Of a DNA stretch of 64,000 nt, positions 26,114-34,463 are shown one piece after another (within the stretch, counting starts at the first letter, position 1; each line of letters opens with the position of its first letter). A program made the position numbers and the translations under genes. The DNA comes from Frisingicoccus caecimuris. GTDB lineage: Bacteria; Bacillota; Clostridia; Lachnospirales; Lachnospiraceae. The stretch spans positions 359,012 to 423,011 of the forward strand of contig NZ_SLXA01000001.1 in the NCBI RefSeq assembly GCF_004340975.1, in the 5' to 3' direction. The notes under the pieces are model-generated. The model had not been told where the DNA came from and made no database searches. It saw nothing but the letters and a program-made list of their open reading frames with translations.

Positions 26114-27259
26114 TTATCCTCCGAAAACTGCCCCTGAAGCCGCCGTCATCATTGCCATTGATAAAAAGAAAAGAATAAATACAGTCCCCTGGACCTTCAA
26201 AATGAGAAGCACCCCCTCCGCCACACTGTGGAGACAGGCAAGCATCCGCTTGTCCGCCACAGGTTGAACAATGGCCTGGGTCACCTGATACATGAGCACG
26301 ATCGCCGCCAATTTTACGGCCGGTATCAGAAATAAAACCGCCAGCACGATAAGGCCTGCTGTCCCCACACCATTTTTTATAAGTACCGCTGAACCGAGCA
26401 CCGTCTGCATCGCCGCTCCCATGGCATCTCCCACACCGGGAACCGCCGAGGTAACCCGCGCGGCCCACCCGTTTTTTAATGAATCAAAGGCCGGCATGAT
26501 CAGACTCTGTATAAAATTCAGGCCAAGAATGACTCCAAGAACCGTTTTCAGAGACCAGCCGGCAATCGTCTTCATTAAATCGGCACATTTTGAAAGAGCA
26601 TCTTCTTTTGAAAGCTGATTCACGAGAGATATCAGTACATACATATGAATCAATGTGAAAATAAATCTGGAAACCAGCCATTCCGTCAGTGTAATTCCGG
26701 TCACCATAGCCTGCTGATACCATATACCTGTCTGAATGTTTCCGGTCAGAGTCACTGACAGACAAAACACGGGGACCAGCGCCGACATGAATTTCAGCAT
26801 GTTGCCCATCAGTTCCGATGCCATTTCTCCGGCCGTCATAAAGGAGGTCAAAAGAAGCGAAAAAAGTACCATATAGGTCAGATAAAACCCGGTCTCCGCA
26901 ACAAAAGTCTTAGAAAAAGCCATGGAAAAATTAGTGAAAACGGCACTGATAAAAACAATGCCGAGCATTTGAACTAATATCGCTTTATTGCTCTTAATCT
27001 CATAAAAAAGCTGGTCCAGCAGATAGTCCTTCAGTTTCTCAACCACACCCTGAATATCACCGCCGACCAACTGACCTACCAGTTCCGAAAAGGATATATC
27101 GACGGATTCAGGCAGCATTTCATCCATGGCCTCCTGAATCTGTCCGTAATCCAGGGTATCATCCTCTGCCGCCAGTACTGCTGCTCCACCAAAAAACCAC
27201 AGACAAAGCGCCAATACCGCCATCCACCGTGAAAGACCCGTTTTTATCTGCCCCATCAT
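26114..27259 (-). CDS. spoIIIAE: Stage III sporulation protein SpoIIIAE
   Basis: A 381-residue polytopic membrane protein with an N-terminal signal-like segment (RWMAVLALCLWFF) and several transmembrane helices. Conserved stretches include SAVPGVGDAMGAAMQTVLGSA and VLGVILGLNFIQS. It is the largest membrane component of the SpoIIIA complex. The start overlaps the spoIIIAD stop by four bases. Confidence 0.94.
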   Translation of the reverse strand: MMGQIKTGLSRWMAVLALCLWFFGGAAVLAAEDDTLDYGQIQEAMDEMLPESVDISFSELVGQLVGGDIQGVVEKLKDYLLDQLFYEIKSNKAILVQMLGIVFISAVFTNFSMAFSKTFVAETGFYLTYMVLFSLLLTSFMTAGEMASELMGNMLKFMSALVPVFCLSVTLTGNIQTGIWYQQAMVTGITLTEWLVSRFIFTLIHMYVLISLVNQLSKEDALSKCADLMKTIAGWSLKTVLGVILGLNFIQSLIMPAFDSLKNGWAARVTSAVPGVGDAMGAAMQTVLGSAVLIKNGVGTAGLIVLAVLFLIPAVKLAAIVLMYQVTQAIVQPVADKRMLACLHSVAEGVLLILKVQGTVFILFFLSMAMMTAASGAVFGG

Positions 27260-27639
27260 TCCCCCATAAATTCCTGAATCGTTGTGAGAAGTGTCGTTAA
27301 AATCGGCAGACTCATTACAAGAATACTCAATTTGCCAAACATTTCTATCTGAGAGGCAATACCGCCATACCCCGCATCCTTACACAGATTGGCTGAAAAT
27401 TCGCTGACATAGGCGATACCGATCACCTTCAGAATAATACCGATATAGGCGCTGTTCACGGACAGATACTGGCGTATCGTGTCAATGCCGGAAAAAATAA
27501 CTTCCAGCTTGGTCACCGAGAACCCAAAAAGGACGACACAGGAGGCAATTCCTGTCAGCAGGGCATATTCCGGCTGGACACTTTTTAGTTTCAAAGCCAA
27601 AAACACAGCCATCAGACCGATACAGGCAATTCGAATCAT
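27256..27639 (-). CDS. spoIIIAD: Stage III sporulation protein SpoIIIAD
   Basis: About 127 residues with four hydrophobic segments, e.g. IACIGLMAVFLALKL and IIGIILKVIGIAYV-like stretches, and AGYGGIASQIEMFGKL near the C-terminus. It is a small membrane component of the SpoIIIA channel. The ATG at 27639 (MIRIACIG) is chosen because GGGAGGG lies six bases upstream; the frame also allows five earlier residues. Confidence 0.92.
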   Translation of the reverse strand: MIRIACIGLMAVFLALKLKSVQPEYALLTGIASCVVLFGFSVTKLEVIFSGIDTIRQYLSVNSAYIGIILKVIGIAYVSEFSANLCKDAGYGGIASQIEMFGKLSILVMSLPILTTLLTTIQEFMGE

Positions 27640-27654
27640 CCAAATCCCTCCCAA

Positions 27655-27849
27655 CTAAAGTGCAAACATCTGCTCTACGGTCTGAAACAATTCATAAATA
27701 TAGGGAACAATCCAGAGCAGCACAAGAATCAACCCGGCCAGACTGACTAAAAACGCCTGTTCATCTCTTCCCGAATGTTTCAGCACCTGGGTTAAAATGG
27801 ATATCAGGATGCCTACGGCCGCAATTTTATAAATGATATGAATGGACAT
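27655..27849 (-). CDS. spoIIIAC: Stage III sporulation protein SpoIIIAC
   Basis: A 64-residue protein with two transmembrane helices (IIYKIAAVGILISILTQVL and FLVSLAGLILVLLWIV), the normal size and form of SpoIIIAC. The segment LKHSGRDEQAF between the helices is conserved. It lies between spoIIIAB and spoIIIAD in the standard order. Confidence 0.93.
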   Translation of the reverse strand: MSIHIIYKIAAVGILISILTQVLKHSGRDEQAFLVSLAGLILVLLWIVPYIYELFQTVEQMFAL

Positions 27850-27862
27850 AGACGCCCCCTCC

Positions 27863-28381
27863 CTAAATCAACAAAAGAACAAGAAAACCACCGATGGTCA
27901 ATGAAAGCACCTGATATACTTTTTCCTTATCCGGCCGTTCCGACTCCATCAGGGAAATCCGTTCACGAAGTTCTTGAATACAGTCTTCCACCGCCGCCGC
28001 CTGAATGACCACATCCTGAATACCTATAAAATCCCCAAGGCGCCGAAAAAGTTCCCTGTCTTCCCTCTCAAACACATCCCCCATCTCTTCCACCGTCTGC
28101 TGCCACAATAGCGCGCCTTCCGGCTGCTCCTGCTGTTCAAAATGTCCGGCCAGTTTTCGGTAAAAATCAGCCATCGGCAGTTTCATCTGGCTGCTGATCC
28201 GTAAAAACACCACATTCAACGGAAGACGGTAGGTTCCTGTCAAACTTTTAAAAAGTATCAGACTCTGAATCATTTCTCTTAACAGCCAGATTCGACGCCG
28301 AAGCATCGCCCCCTTCTCCCATCCGAGAAAACCACAACCGGCAAGAATCAACAGGCTTCCTATACATTTCATCCACCACAT
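27863..28381 (-). CDS. spoIIIAB: Stage III sporulation protein SpoIIIAB
   Basis: About 172 residues: an N-terminal hydrophobic helix (IGSLLILAGCGFLGWE), a long helical domain related to GspF-type proteins, and a C-terminal membrane helix (LTIGGFLVLLLI). It is a membrane partner of the SpoIIIAA ATPase. The ATG at 28381 follows the spoIIIAA stop by one base, with AAGGCGG upstream; a longer frame runs back into spoIIIAA. Confidence 0.92.
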   Translation of the reverse strand: MWWMKCIGSLLILAGCGFLGWEKGAMLRRRIWLLREMIQSLILFKSLTGTYRLPLNVVFLRISSQMKLPMADFYRKLAGHFEQQEQPEGALLWQQTVEEMGDVFEREDRELFRRLGDFIGIQDVVIQAAAVEDCIQELRERISLMESERPDKEKVYQVLSLTIGGFLVLLLI

Positions 28382-28382
28382 G

Positions 28383-29300
28383 TCAGACCGCCTTATAAAG
28401 TATCCGGCCCGCACGGTCCAGTATCTGACATACATGTCCTGCCCGCTGCCAGCCATCCAGAAACACATATCTATCAAAAAGAAATTTGCCGCACCGCTGT
28501 TTCACATCCTCCGGACGACTCCCATGGATCGTTGTCAGCACCCGGCAGCCACTGTGAACTGCATAATTTACCGCATCCAAATCTTCTTTACCGCCCAGTT
28601 CATCGAAAGCCACCACCCGTGGGCCCATCGCACGGACCATCATCTCTATGGCCGCCGCCTTCGGACAATTTGCCATCACATCGGTGCGTATGCCCACATC
28701 ATTTTGCGGTATCCCCATATGACAGGCGCCAACCTCTGATCGTTCGTCGATCAGGGCCACACTGACACCCGGATACCCTGAAAAGCCATTGGAGAAAAGC
28801 CGTATAAAATCTCTTAATAAAGTTGTCTTGCCTCCGCCCGGAGGAGAGACGATCAATGTATGACATGGGTTTTCTTCCTGCCAGAGATAAGAAAAAAAGG
28901 GCATCCCACACCCTTTGATCTGATGTGAGATCCGTATATTCAGTGAGGATACACAGGATATACTTTTAATTTTTCCCTGTTCTACCGCGGCCTGTCCGGC
29001 AACACCGATACGATGACCACCCCGGACAGTTATAAATCCCCGGCGAATCTCATCCTCATAGGCATAGAGGGAATACTGGCATATGTAAGCCATGCTCTCC
29101 TGAATATCCTCCGCCAGTACCCGGACTGCCCGTGTCTCATCTCTGCAAAATGTACCGGTTTCATCCAAAAACCACTCTTTTCCTCCCCGACAGACAATCA
29201 GAGGCTGTCTGCTGCGCAGGCGTATTTCCTGAATTTCATCCCAGGATTCCCGAAGCTTCGAAAAACTCCGCCGCAATCGGATTGAAAGAATATTCTCCAA
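28383..29300 (-). CDS. spoIIIAA: Stage III sporulation protein SpoIIIAA (ATPase)
   Basis: About 305 residues. This secretion-type AAA ATPase has Walker A VSPPGGGKTTLLRDF, Walker B VVAFDELGG, and RGGHRIGVAGQAA in the N-terminal domain; it powers assembly or transport through the SpoIIIA channel. I place the start at a TTG (29300), five bases after AGGTGGTGG. The first in-frame ATG (29366) lies inside the terminator hairpin of the pspC gene and is rejected. It is first in the spoIIIA operon. Confidence 0.93.
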   Translation of the reverse strand: MENILSIRLRRSFSKLRESWDEIQEIRLRSRQPLIVCRGGKEWFLDETGTFCRDETRAVRVLAEDIQESMAYICQYSLYAYEDEIRRGFITVRGGHRIGVAGQAAVEQGKIKSISCVSSLNIRISHQIKGCGMPFFSYLWQEENPCHTLIVSPPGGGKTTLLRDFIRLFSNGFSGYPGVSVALIDERSEVGACHMGIPQNDVGIRTDVMANCPKAAAIEMMVRAMGPRVVAFDELGGKEDLDAVNYAVHSGCRVLTTIHGSRPEDVKQRCGKFLFDRYVFLDGWQRAGHVCQILDRAGRILYKAV

Positions 29301-29310
29301 AGGACCACCA

Positions 29311-29336
29311 CCTGAGATTAATATATGTACAGGCCA
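29311..29336 (-). promoter_or_regulatory. Possible sigma-E promoter of the spoIIIA operon
   Basis: Ahead of spoIIIAA the minus strand reads CATATATT, close to the sigma-E -10 consensus. A weak GGTATTT lies about 15 bases before it, within the right arm and T-run of the preceding terminator. The spoIIIA operon is sigma-E dependent in Bacillus subtilis; the match here is modest. Confidence 0.3.
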
Positions 29337-29337
29337 T

Positions 29338-29383
29338 AAAAAAAATACCTTCTGCCCATTTTTCAAAATGAACAGAAGGTATT
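29338..29383 (-). terminator. Rho-independent terminator after the pspC gene
   Basis: On the minus strand AATACCTTCTG and CAGAAGGTATT form an 11-pair perfect stem around an 18-base loop, followed by a run of T. It ends the padR-DUF1700-DUF4097-pspC operon and separates it from spoIIIA. Confidence 0.9.
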
Positions 29384-29395
29384 AACTTCACCGAA

Positions 29396-29572
29396 TTATT
29401 CTTCCGGTATGATGACTGCCGCCACGATATAGGCGATCAGTCCGCTCCCCGTAAAGCCAAGCAGTAAGCATAACAGCCGGATAATCGTAGGGTCCACATT
29501 CAGATAATCTCCGATGCCTCCGCAGACACCACAAAGTACACGATTATCTTTAGAGCGATATAATCTTTTCAT
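29396..29572 (-). CDS. PspC-domain small membrane protein
   Basis: About 58 residues: basic MKRLYRSKDNRV, then GVCGGIGDYLNVDPTIIRLL and the hydrophobic LLGFTGSGLIAYIVAAVIIP, the complete PspC domain. Such proteins take part in envelope-stress sensing at the cytoplasmic membrane. The ATG at 29572 has GAGGTG six bases upstream; a GTG three codons earlier abuts it. It is last in an operon with a PadR regulator and two membrane proteins. Confidence 0.88.
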   Translation of the reverse strand: MKRLYRSKDNRVLCGVCGGIGDYLNVDPTIIRLLCLLLGFTGSGLIAYIVAAVIIPEE

Positions 29573-29582
29573 AACTTTCACC

Positions 29583-30470
29583 TCATTTATTTTTTACATC
29601 CATTTTAATTTTACCTGCATCACAACTAAGCTCCCAATCTGCCGGTGCACTGTTGTCCAGCATCTGCTGATCCTCAAGCCCTGAAAATGATTTATCATTG
29701 ATCGTCAGACTGCCCGCACTTACATTGATACTGTAATTATAATCCGTCACCTCAGCCCCAGTCAATACAACTTCGGCGGAGCCGGCGTCCACATCTACAA
29801 CCCCGCCATCCGAAACCCGACCTTTAAAAGAAATTTTTCCTGCATCGCAGTCCAAATCCGCCCACCCTGCATTCATATCCTTGATCGTTGCAGAACCGGC
29901 ATCCACATCCACATACAGATTACTGCACTCCATCGGTAATTCGATACTGCATCCGCCCGCATCTACGTCTACTTCAATATCGTTAAAATGAATATTCTTT
30001 GGAAGATAAAGCGTTGCCTTTACAGAATCCAGATCTCCCCAGTTCCAATGGTCACCGTCCGTATTACGGATCAGCAGCATATTTCCATCAAAACTCCACT
30101 CAAAATCATCGGCATGTTCACCGGCATCCAGATAGGCTTCATTCGAATCGGAAGCCTTCACCAGAAGGCTGCCGTAATCCATATCCACCTCAAATGTCTC
30201 GATTTCTGACGAAAGGCTCACTTTTTCACTGCCGTCCGCATTTAAATTGCCTTCCATCGAAGAGTGCCCGTTCCCGGAATTTTCTCTGTAATCATCCTCA
30301 AACCATCCGCTGTGAAATGGTCCGATACGCCATGCAAAATCTCCATCGTAAACCATCTGCCGGACTTCGTCAAAAGTAACGCCGAGAATTGCTGCCGAAA
30401 GGCATAAACCACCACCGACCAGCGCAAAAATCAGAGCCACGATCAGCCATACTTTGGTTCCTCTCTTCAT
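29583..30470 (-). CDS. DUF4097 (adhesin-like beta-helix) membrane-anchored protein
   Basis: About 295 residues. A transmembrane segment after MKRGTKVWLIVALIF is followed by an acidic spacer and a repetitive beta-helix region with recurring DVDAG / CDAGKI / VSAGSLTI turns, the DUF4097 pattern. The domain probably lies outside the cell; its function is unknown. The ATG at 30470 overlaps the DUF1700 stop as ATGA; the longer open frame upstream reads through DUF1700 in another frame and is rejected. Confidence 0.85.
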   Translation of the reverse strand: MKRGTKVWLIVALIFALVGGGLCLSAAILGVTFDEVRQMVYDGDFAWRIGPFHSGWFEDDYRENSGNGHSSMEGNLNADGSEKVSLSSEIETFEVDMDYGSLLVKASDSNEAYLDAGEHADDFEWSFDGNMLLIRNTDGDHWNWGDLDSVKATLYLPKNIHFNDIEVDVDAGGCSIELPMECSNLYVDVDAGSATIKDMNAGWADLDCDAGKISFKGRVSDGGVVDVDAGSAEVVLTGAEVTDYNYSINVSAGSLTINDKSFSGLEDQQMLDNSAPADWELSCDAGKIKMDVKNK

Positions 30471-31264
30471 GCATCCGCACCTCCTCTGCGAAATATCCTG
30501 CGAATCAGTCCGGCAATCCCCCGAACAATCCATGGAATCAGCCGTGTACAAATGGCCAATGTTGCTATAACGAACAAAATACCCAGTGCCAGAAGAAGGA
30601 AAGAACAACCCATCATCAAAAGGCCTTCCGGTACAGAAGCGATCATACGGACGATGCTCATCACAAAGAGAACCACACCACCCACAACACAACCGATAGC
30701 ACCGCCGCCAATGCCGACCACAAGAGCAAGAATCCCACCGGCAATTCCCATAAGAATACCTACAACTCCGGTCCCGATACCGCCGATCAACGGAAGAGCT
30801 ACAATGCAAAGCACAATAATCAACAAAATCTTACCCAGATTATTTCCCCTGATTCTTTCAGACTTTGGAGAGGTACTGTCATCGGTCTTCCACTCTGTAC
30901 GTCCATCCTCTGATGTTTTCCCTTCAGAAGCTTCCTTCCAGGCCCCCTCTGTCTGTTTTTCATCTTTCTGCGCCCAGTCATCCCTCTTATAGATATCCGG
31001 CATATGTTTTTGGGGTTCCCAACGGCTGTCACTGACCCCCTGCTCACTGAACTCATTCTGCTCCTCATTGTCATCATTCAGAGAGGCCCGAATCGATATG
31101 GCAATTTTCTCCGGAACATCTAAGAGCCCATCTACAGAAGCAAACTCAGAGATACCGGCCTCGTCCATATAGTCTCTGTAATATTCCAGGGCATCATCCC
31201 TGTCTTTCTCATCGATATCCTGAAGCAAATACTCCAGTTGTTTCAAAAAGTCCATACGAGTCAT
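30467..31264 (-). CDS. DUF1700 (HAAS-type) membrane protein
   Basis: A 265-residue protein with the soluble N-terminal DUF1700 module (MTRMDFLKQLEYLLQDID, DALEYYRDYMDEAG), a charged middle (about 80-145), and four hydrophobic glycine-rich segments at the C-terminus. DUF1700/HAAS proteins are regularly coupled to PadR-type regulators, possibly sensing membrane state. It overlaps both neighbours (padR and DUF4097) by four bases. Confidence 0.85.
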   Translation of the reverse strand: MTRMDFLKQLEYLLQDIDEKDRDDALEYYRDYMDEAGISEFASVDGLLDVPEKIAISIRASLNDDNEEQNEFSEQGVSDSRWEPQKHMPDIYKRDDWAQKDEKQTEGAWKEASEGKTSEDGRTEWKTDDSTSPKSERIRGNNLGKILLIIVLCIVALPLIGGIGTGVVGILMGIAGGILALVVGIGGGAIGCVVGGVVLFVMSIVRMIASVPEGLLMMGCSFLLLALGILFVIATLAICTRLIPWIVRGIAGLIRRIFRRGGADA

Positions 31265-31587
31265 TGCTTCATCTCCTCCCTGTCAAATAGCTGCGTAATT
31301 TTTGATGCATAAGATTTCCATTCATTTCGATACAAATTCAACTGTACCAACCCCGCAGGAGTAATTTTATAATATCTCCTGTTTCGTCCGCCAAACTGAA
31401 CATCGTATGTTTCAAGGCACTCGTCTTTCTGAAGCCTTCGAAGCACCGGATACAGTGTGGATTCTGAAATATCAATCACCTGCCGGACATCCTGAGTGAT
31501 CTTATAACCATAGGTTCCATCTTTTTCTTTTGAAACAACTGAAAGAACTATGGCATCCAGCAATGCGGCGCCTGTATTAAAAACCAT
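31261..31587 (-). CDS. PadR-family transcriptional regulator
   Basis: About 108 residues with a winged helix: LLDAIVLSVVSKEKDGTYGY, ISESTLYPVLRRLQKDECL, GGRNRRYYKITPAG. PadR proteins are dimeric repressors that usually regulate their own operon. The ATG at 31587 (MVFNTGAALLD) is chosen because AGGAGAGG lies five bases upstream. It overlaps the DUF1700 start by four bases. The promoter ahead of it carries a palindrome fitting autoregulation. Confidence 0.92.
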   Translation of the reverse strand: MVFNTGAALLDAIVLSVVSKEKDGTYGYKITQDVRQVIDISESTLYPVLRRLQKDECLETYDVQFGGRNRRYYKITPAGLVQLNLYRNEWKSYASKITQLFDREEMKQ

Positions 31588-31649
31588 CCAAACCTCTCCT
31601 TTCTCCACAAGATCATCCTACTTTCTAATACAATATTATTTTTATGGTT

Positions 31650-31680
31650 ATATTATATATTGTATAATATTAGTTGTCAA
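31650..31680 (-). promoter_or_regulatory. Consensus promoter with overlapping palindrome (likely PadR operator)
   Basis: TTGACA (31680-31675) and TATAAT (31657-31652) are 17 bases apart, a perfect sigma-A promoter on the minus strand. The inverted repeat ATATTATA-N5-TATAATAT (31650-31670) covers the spacer and -10, so a bound regulator would block polymerase. PadR as the binder is inference from position and symmetry. Confidence 0.7.
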
Positions 31681-31797
31681 TAAATATTAATTAAATTATA
31701 ATATTATTTTTCTTTCATTATTCTTACAGTAACTTACAATTGCATACTCTCAGCAAAACTGATAAAATATTTTATTATCGAATATGGAGGATTCGCT

Positions 31798-32922
31798 ATG
31801 AAAGTTGTTATTGCTATTGATTCATTAAAAGGCAGCCTGAGTTCCATGGATGCAGGGCATGCAATTAAAGAAGGCATACTCAAGGCAACCGATGCTGACG
31901 TCATCATTAAACCACTGGCTGACGGAGGTGAGGGCACCACCGACGCCCTGATCGAAGGCATGGGCGGTGAAAAGATTTCTCTCACTGTCAAAGGTCCTCT
32001 GCAAACCCCAGTTGAAGCTTACTATGGATACCTTCAGGAAAGCAATACGGCCATCATGGAAATGGCTATGGCTTCAGGAATCACGCTGATTCCAAGAGAA
32101 GCTTTAGATCCGCTGAATACCACCACTTATGGCGTCGGCGAAATGATCAAAGATGCTGTTCATCGTGGAATCCGAAACTTTATTATCGGTATCGGCGGAA
32201 GCGCTACCAATGATGGCGGTACCGGAATGCTCAGTGCCCTCGGTTATGAATTTCTGGATACCAATGGACAACCGGTTGGCTTTGGTGGACAATGCCTTGA
32301 AAAAATTGCAGCCATTTCCGATAAGAATAAACTGGCCGATCTGGAGGAATGCCACTTCCAAATTGCCTGCGATGTGGAAAATCCACTGTGCGGCCCAAAG
32401 GGAGCTACCTATATCTATGGCCCTCAAAAAGGCGCTGCAAATACATTGCTGCCGCTTCTCGACGCAGGAATGAAAAATTACGGACAAATCGCGGAAGCCT
32501 TCACCGGCAAACAGACCATGGAAACGGCCGGCGCCGGAGCAGCGGGCGGACTTGGTTTCGCCTTTGTCACCTTCTTAAACGGTGAATTAAAATCCGGCAT
32601 CGATTTAATTCTGGATGCTGTCGGACTGGAAGAAAGTCTGGAAAATGCCGACTTCGTCATCACCGGAGAAGGCCGTCTTGACCAGCAGACTGCCATGGGC
32701 AAGGGCCCGGCCGGCGTCGCAAAACTCGGCAAAAAATATGGTGCAAAGACAATCGCTCTGGCAGGCTCTGTCACCGAAGATGCATCCGCCTGCAATGCAG
32801 CAGGCATCGACGGATATTTCTGTATCCTTTCTTCAATAAGTACACTGGAGGAAGCCATGAATCCGGATACGGCACGCAAAAATCTGACCCTGACCGCAGA
32901 ACAGCTCTTTCGTCTGCTTTAA
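31798..32922 (+). CDS. Glycerate kinase
   Basis: A 374-residue enzyme of the GarK/GlxK family, phosphorylating glycerate with ATP. It shows AIDSLKGSLSSMDAGHAI at the start, PLADGGEGTTDALI, GIGGSATNDGGTGMLSALG and ITGEGRLDQQTAMGKGP. GGAGG lies eight bases before the ATG. It stands alone on the plus strand and ends in a hairpin shared with the opposite gene. Whether the product is 2- or 3-phosphoglycerate is not certain from sequence. Confidence 0.93.
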   Translation: MKVVIAIDSLKGSLSSMDAGHAIKEGILKATDADVIIKPLADGGEGTTDALIEGMGGEKISLTVKGPLQTPVEAYYGYLQESNTAIMEMAMASGITLIPREALDPLNTTTYGVGEMIKDAVHRGIRNFIIGIGGSATNDGGTGMLSALGYEFLDTNGQPVGFGGQCLEKIAAISDKNKLADLEECHFQIACDVENPLCGPKGATYIYGPQKGAANTLLPLLDAGMKNYGQIAEAFTGKQTMETAGAGAAGGLGFAFVTFLNGELKSGIDLILDAVGLEESLENADFVITGEGRLDQQTAMGKGPAGVAKLGKKYGAKTIALAGSVTEDASACNAAGIDGYFCILSSISTLEEAMNPDTARKNLTLTAEQLFRLL

Positions 32923-32929
32923 AACACAC

Positions 32930-32975
32930 AAACACCTTTCAGAAACCGTCGGTTTCCAAAAGGTGTTTATTTTTC
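32930..32975. terminator. Bidirectional terminator between glycerate kinase and phosphatase genes
   Basis: AAACACCTTT and AAAGGTGTTT pair, with an inner AAACC/GGTTT stem, and ATTTTT follows on the plus strand. The opposing genes converge on it, and the minus-strand phosphatase ends at its edge. Confidence 0.85.
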
Positions 32976-33822
32976 AACTCACGCAGAGCTGTTTCAGATA
33001 TTCTTTTTTATCCCGGTTGAGTCCAAGTCCTTTCTCAAGATATCCATCCATCGTCCCATAATGAACTTTAATCGTATCAAACATTTTCTCAATATATGCT
33101 CTGTGTACAATGAACATCTTCATTAAACCATCATGGATACGGTGATTGTTCATTTTATCTTCTACGGATCGACAGAGCTTTTCGTTTTCGTCACGCAGAA
33201 AATCGTTGACCTTAAAATAATCGGCTTCAACCACAGCCTCCGGAACATCCAGAGCACTCAACACAAGAATCGAAGCAATTCCCGCTCTGTCCTTTCCTGC
33301 TGTACAATGCCAGAGTGTCGCTCCTTCTTCCTGTGCAAGTAATTCATCAAACATCCTTCCGTATTGCCGGGTTGCATTATCACTGAGGATAATCTTTTCA
33401 TAAATATCTGACATATAACGGGTCGCGTCAAACCCCGGTGACATCACTGAAGCTGCAAGCTGGTCCAGGAAATCTCCATCCTGACCCTCCCGGGTCACTC
33501 CTAAAGCCTTTTCATCCAATACGGGCATATGTAAATTGACCACGCCATCCATTACCGGATCCGGATGCTCTTCCCGCTCCTTTGCTGTTCGAAAATCAAG
33601 CACTTTTTTCAGATCATATTCCTGCATTAACACTTTTCTGTCTCTTTCCGTAGTCACGCAAAGTTCACAGCTTCGAAGCAGATGATGTGGTTTGATATAT
33701 TTGCCATCTTTTGTCGGAAACCCTCCAAAATCACGAATATTTTTTGCTCCTTCCAGAGGGATTCTCTGGATTTCTATCTGTTCCCCAGAAATATCTTTTG
33801 TTTTTTTATGCGTATCCCTCAT
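32974..33822 (-). CDS. Tyrosine/dual-specificity protein phosphatase (Y_phosphatase3)
   Basis: About 282 residues. The cysteine-phosphatase loop is HCTAGKDRAGIAS (CxxxxxR), and the N-terminal NIRDFGGFPTKDGKYIK with LLRSCEL is typical of the secreted or cytosolic LipA/PtpB-like family. No signal peptide is seen. It may dephosphorylate tyrosine or phosphoinositide substrates; the target is unknown. The ATG at 33822 has GAAGGGAG ten bases upstream; an in-frame start 15 residues earlier is less supported. Confidence 0.88.
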   Translation of the reverse strand: MRDTHKKTKDISGEQIEIQRIPLEGAKNIRDFGGFPTKDGKYIKPHHLLRSCELCVTTERDRKVLMQEYDLKKVLDFRTAKEREEHPDPVMDGVVNLHMPVLDEKALGVTREGQDGDFLDQLAASVMSPGFDATRYMSDIYEKIILSDNATRQYGRMFDELLAQEEGATLWHCTAGKDRAGIASILVLSALDVPEAVVEADYFKVNDFLRDENEKLCRSVEDKMNNHRIHDGLMKMFIVHRAYIEKMFDTIKVHYGTMDGYLEKGLGLNRDKKEYLKQLCVS

Positions 33823-33920
33823 ACGCCCTACACTCCCTTCATTCTGTTTTTCCAGCACAAAAAACAAGCGACTTAGTCCTCACAACTATGCCGCCTACTT
33901 CCTGCCTTACAAATTTCTTC

Positions 33921-34310
33921 TTAATGCGCACGCCACTCCAGATCCCCATGCTCAAGGCCCATGATCAGGGCTTCCGCCGTCGCAATATTCGTTGCCATAG
34001 GGATACAGTAAGCGTCACACAAATTCATCATCGCATATATATCCGGTTTTTCTGTTGCTGCCATCGATGGATTATAGAAGAAAATAACCATATCCATCCG
34101 ATTATCCTCAATCATCTCCATAAACTGCCGGTCACCGCCGACACTTCCCGGTAAAAACTTATTTACCTTCAGATTCGTGGCTTCCTCAATACGGCGTCCT
34201 GTAACACCGGTTGCATATAACGTGTGTTTACCAAGAATTTTTTTATATGCAATGCAGAAGTTTTCAATCAGTTCTTTTTTATTGTTATGCGAAATAATAC
34301 CAACATTCAT
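33921..34310 (-). CDS. mgsA: Methylglyoxal synthase
   Basis: A 129-residue enzyme converting dihydroxyacetone phosphate to methylglyoxal and phosphate, a bypass of lower glycolysis. Landmarks are ATGVTGRRIEE, LPGSVGGDRQ and MVIFFYNPS, with the catalytic aspartates in GGDRQ and DMVIFF-type positions. Size is typical. A clear promoter lies about 70 bases upstream. Confidence 0.94.
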   Translation of the reverse strand: MNVGIISHNNKKELIENFCIAYKKILGKHTLYATGVTGRRIEEATNLKVNKFLPGSVGGDRQFMEMIEDNRMDMVIFFYNPSMAATEKPDIYAMMNLCDAYCIPMATNIATAEALIMGLEHGDLEWRAH

Positions 34311-34376
34311 GTTCCATATATTACCCCTTTCAATACTATATACCTTCCCCCATATATAGATAATTTCCTACTTTAT

Positions 34377-34406
34377 ATATTACTTTACTTTCATTTACTT
34401 TGTCAA
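34377..34406 (-). promoter_or_regulatory. Promoter of mgsA
   Basis: TTGACA (34406-34401) and TAATAT (34382-34377) are separated by 18 bases on the minus strand. The rest of the 34311-34463 gap is AT-rich with a weak AAATTGTT/AACAATTT stem after the preceding gene. Confidence 0.6.
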
Positions 34407-34463
34407 TAACATAGCTGCATCTAAATTGTTTCCATCTTAACAATTTCTAAACCGGCTGTCCCT

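Noticed and set aside
29583-30809. A 408-residue form of the DUF4097 protein
   Set aside because: The first 113 residues come from reading DUF1700 in the wrong frame; the ATG at 30470 overlaps the DUF1700 stop as ATGA and starts with a proper membrane anchor.
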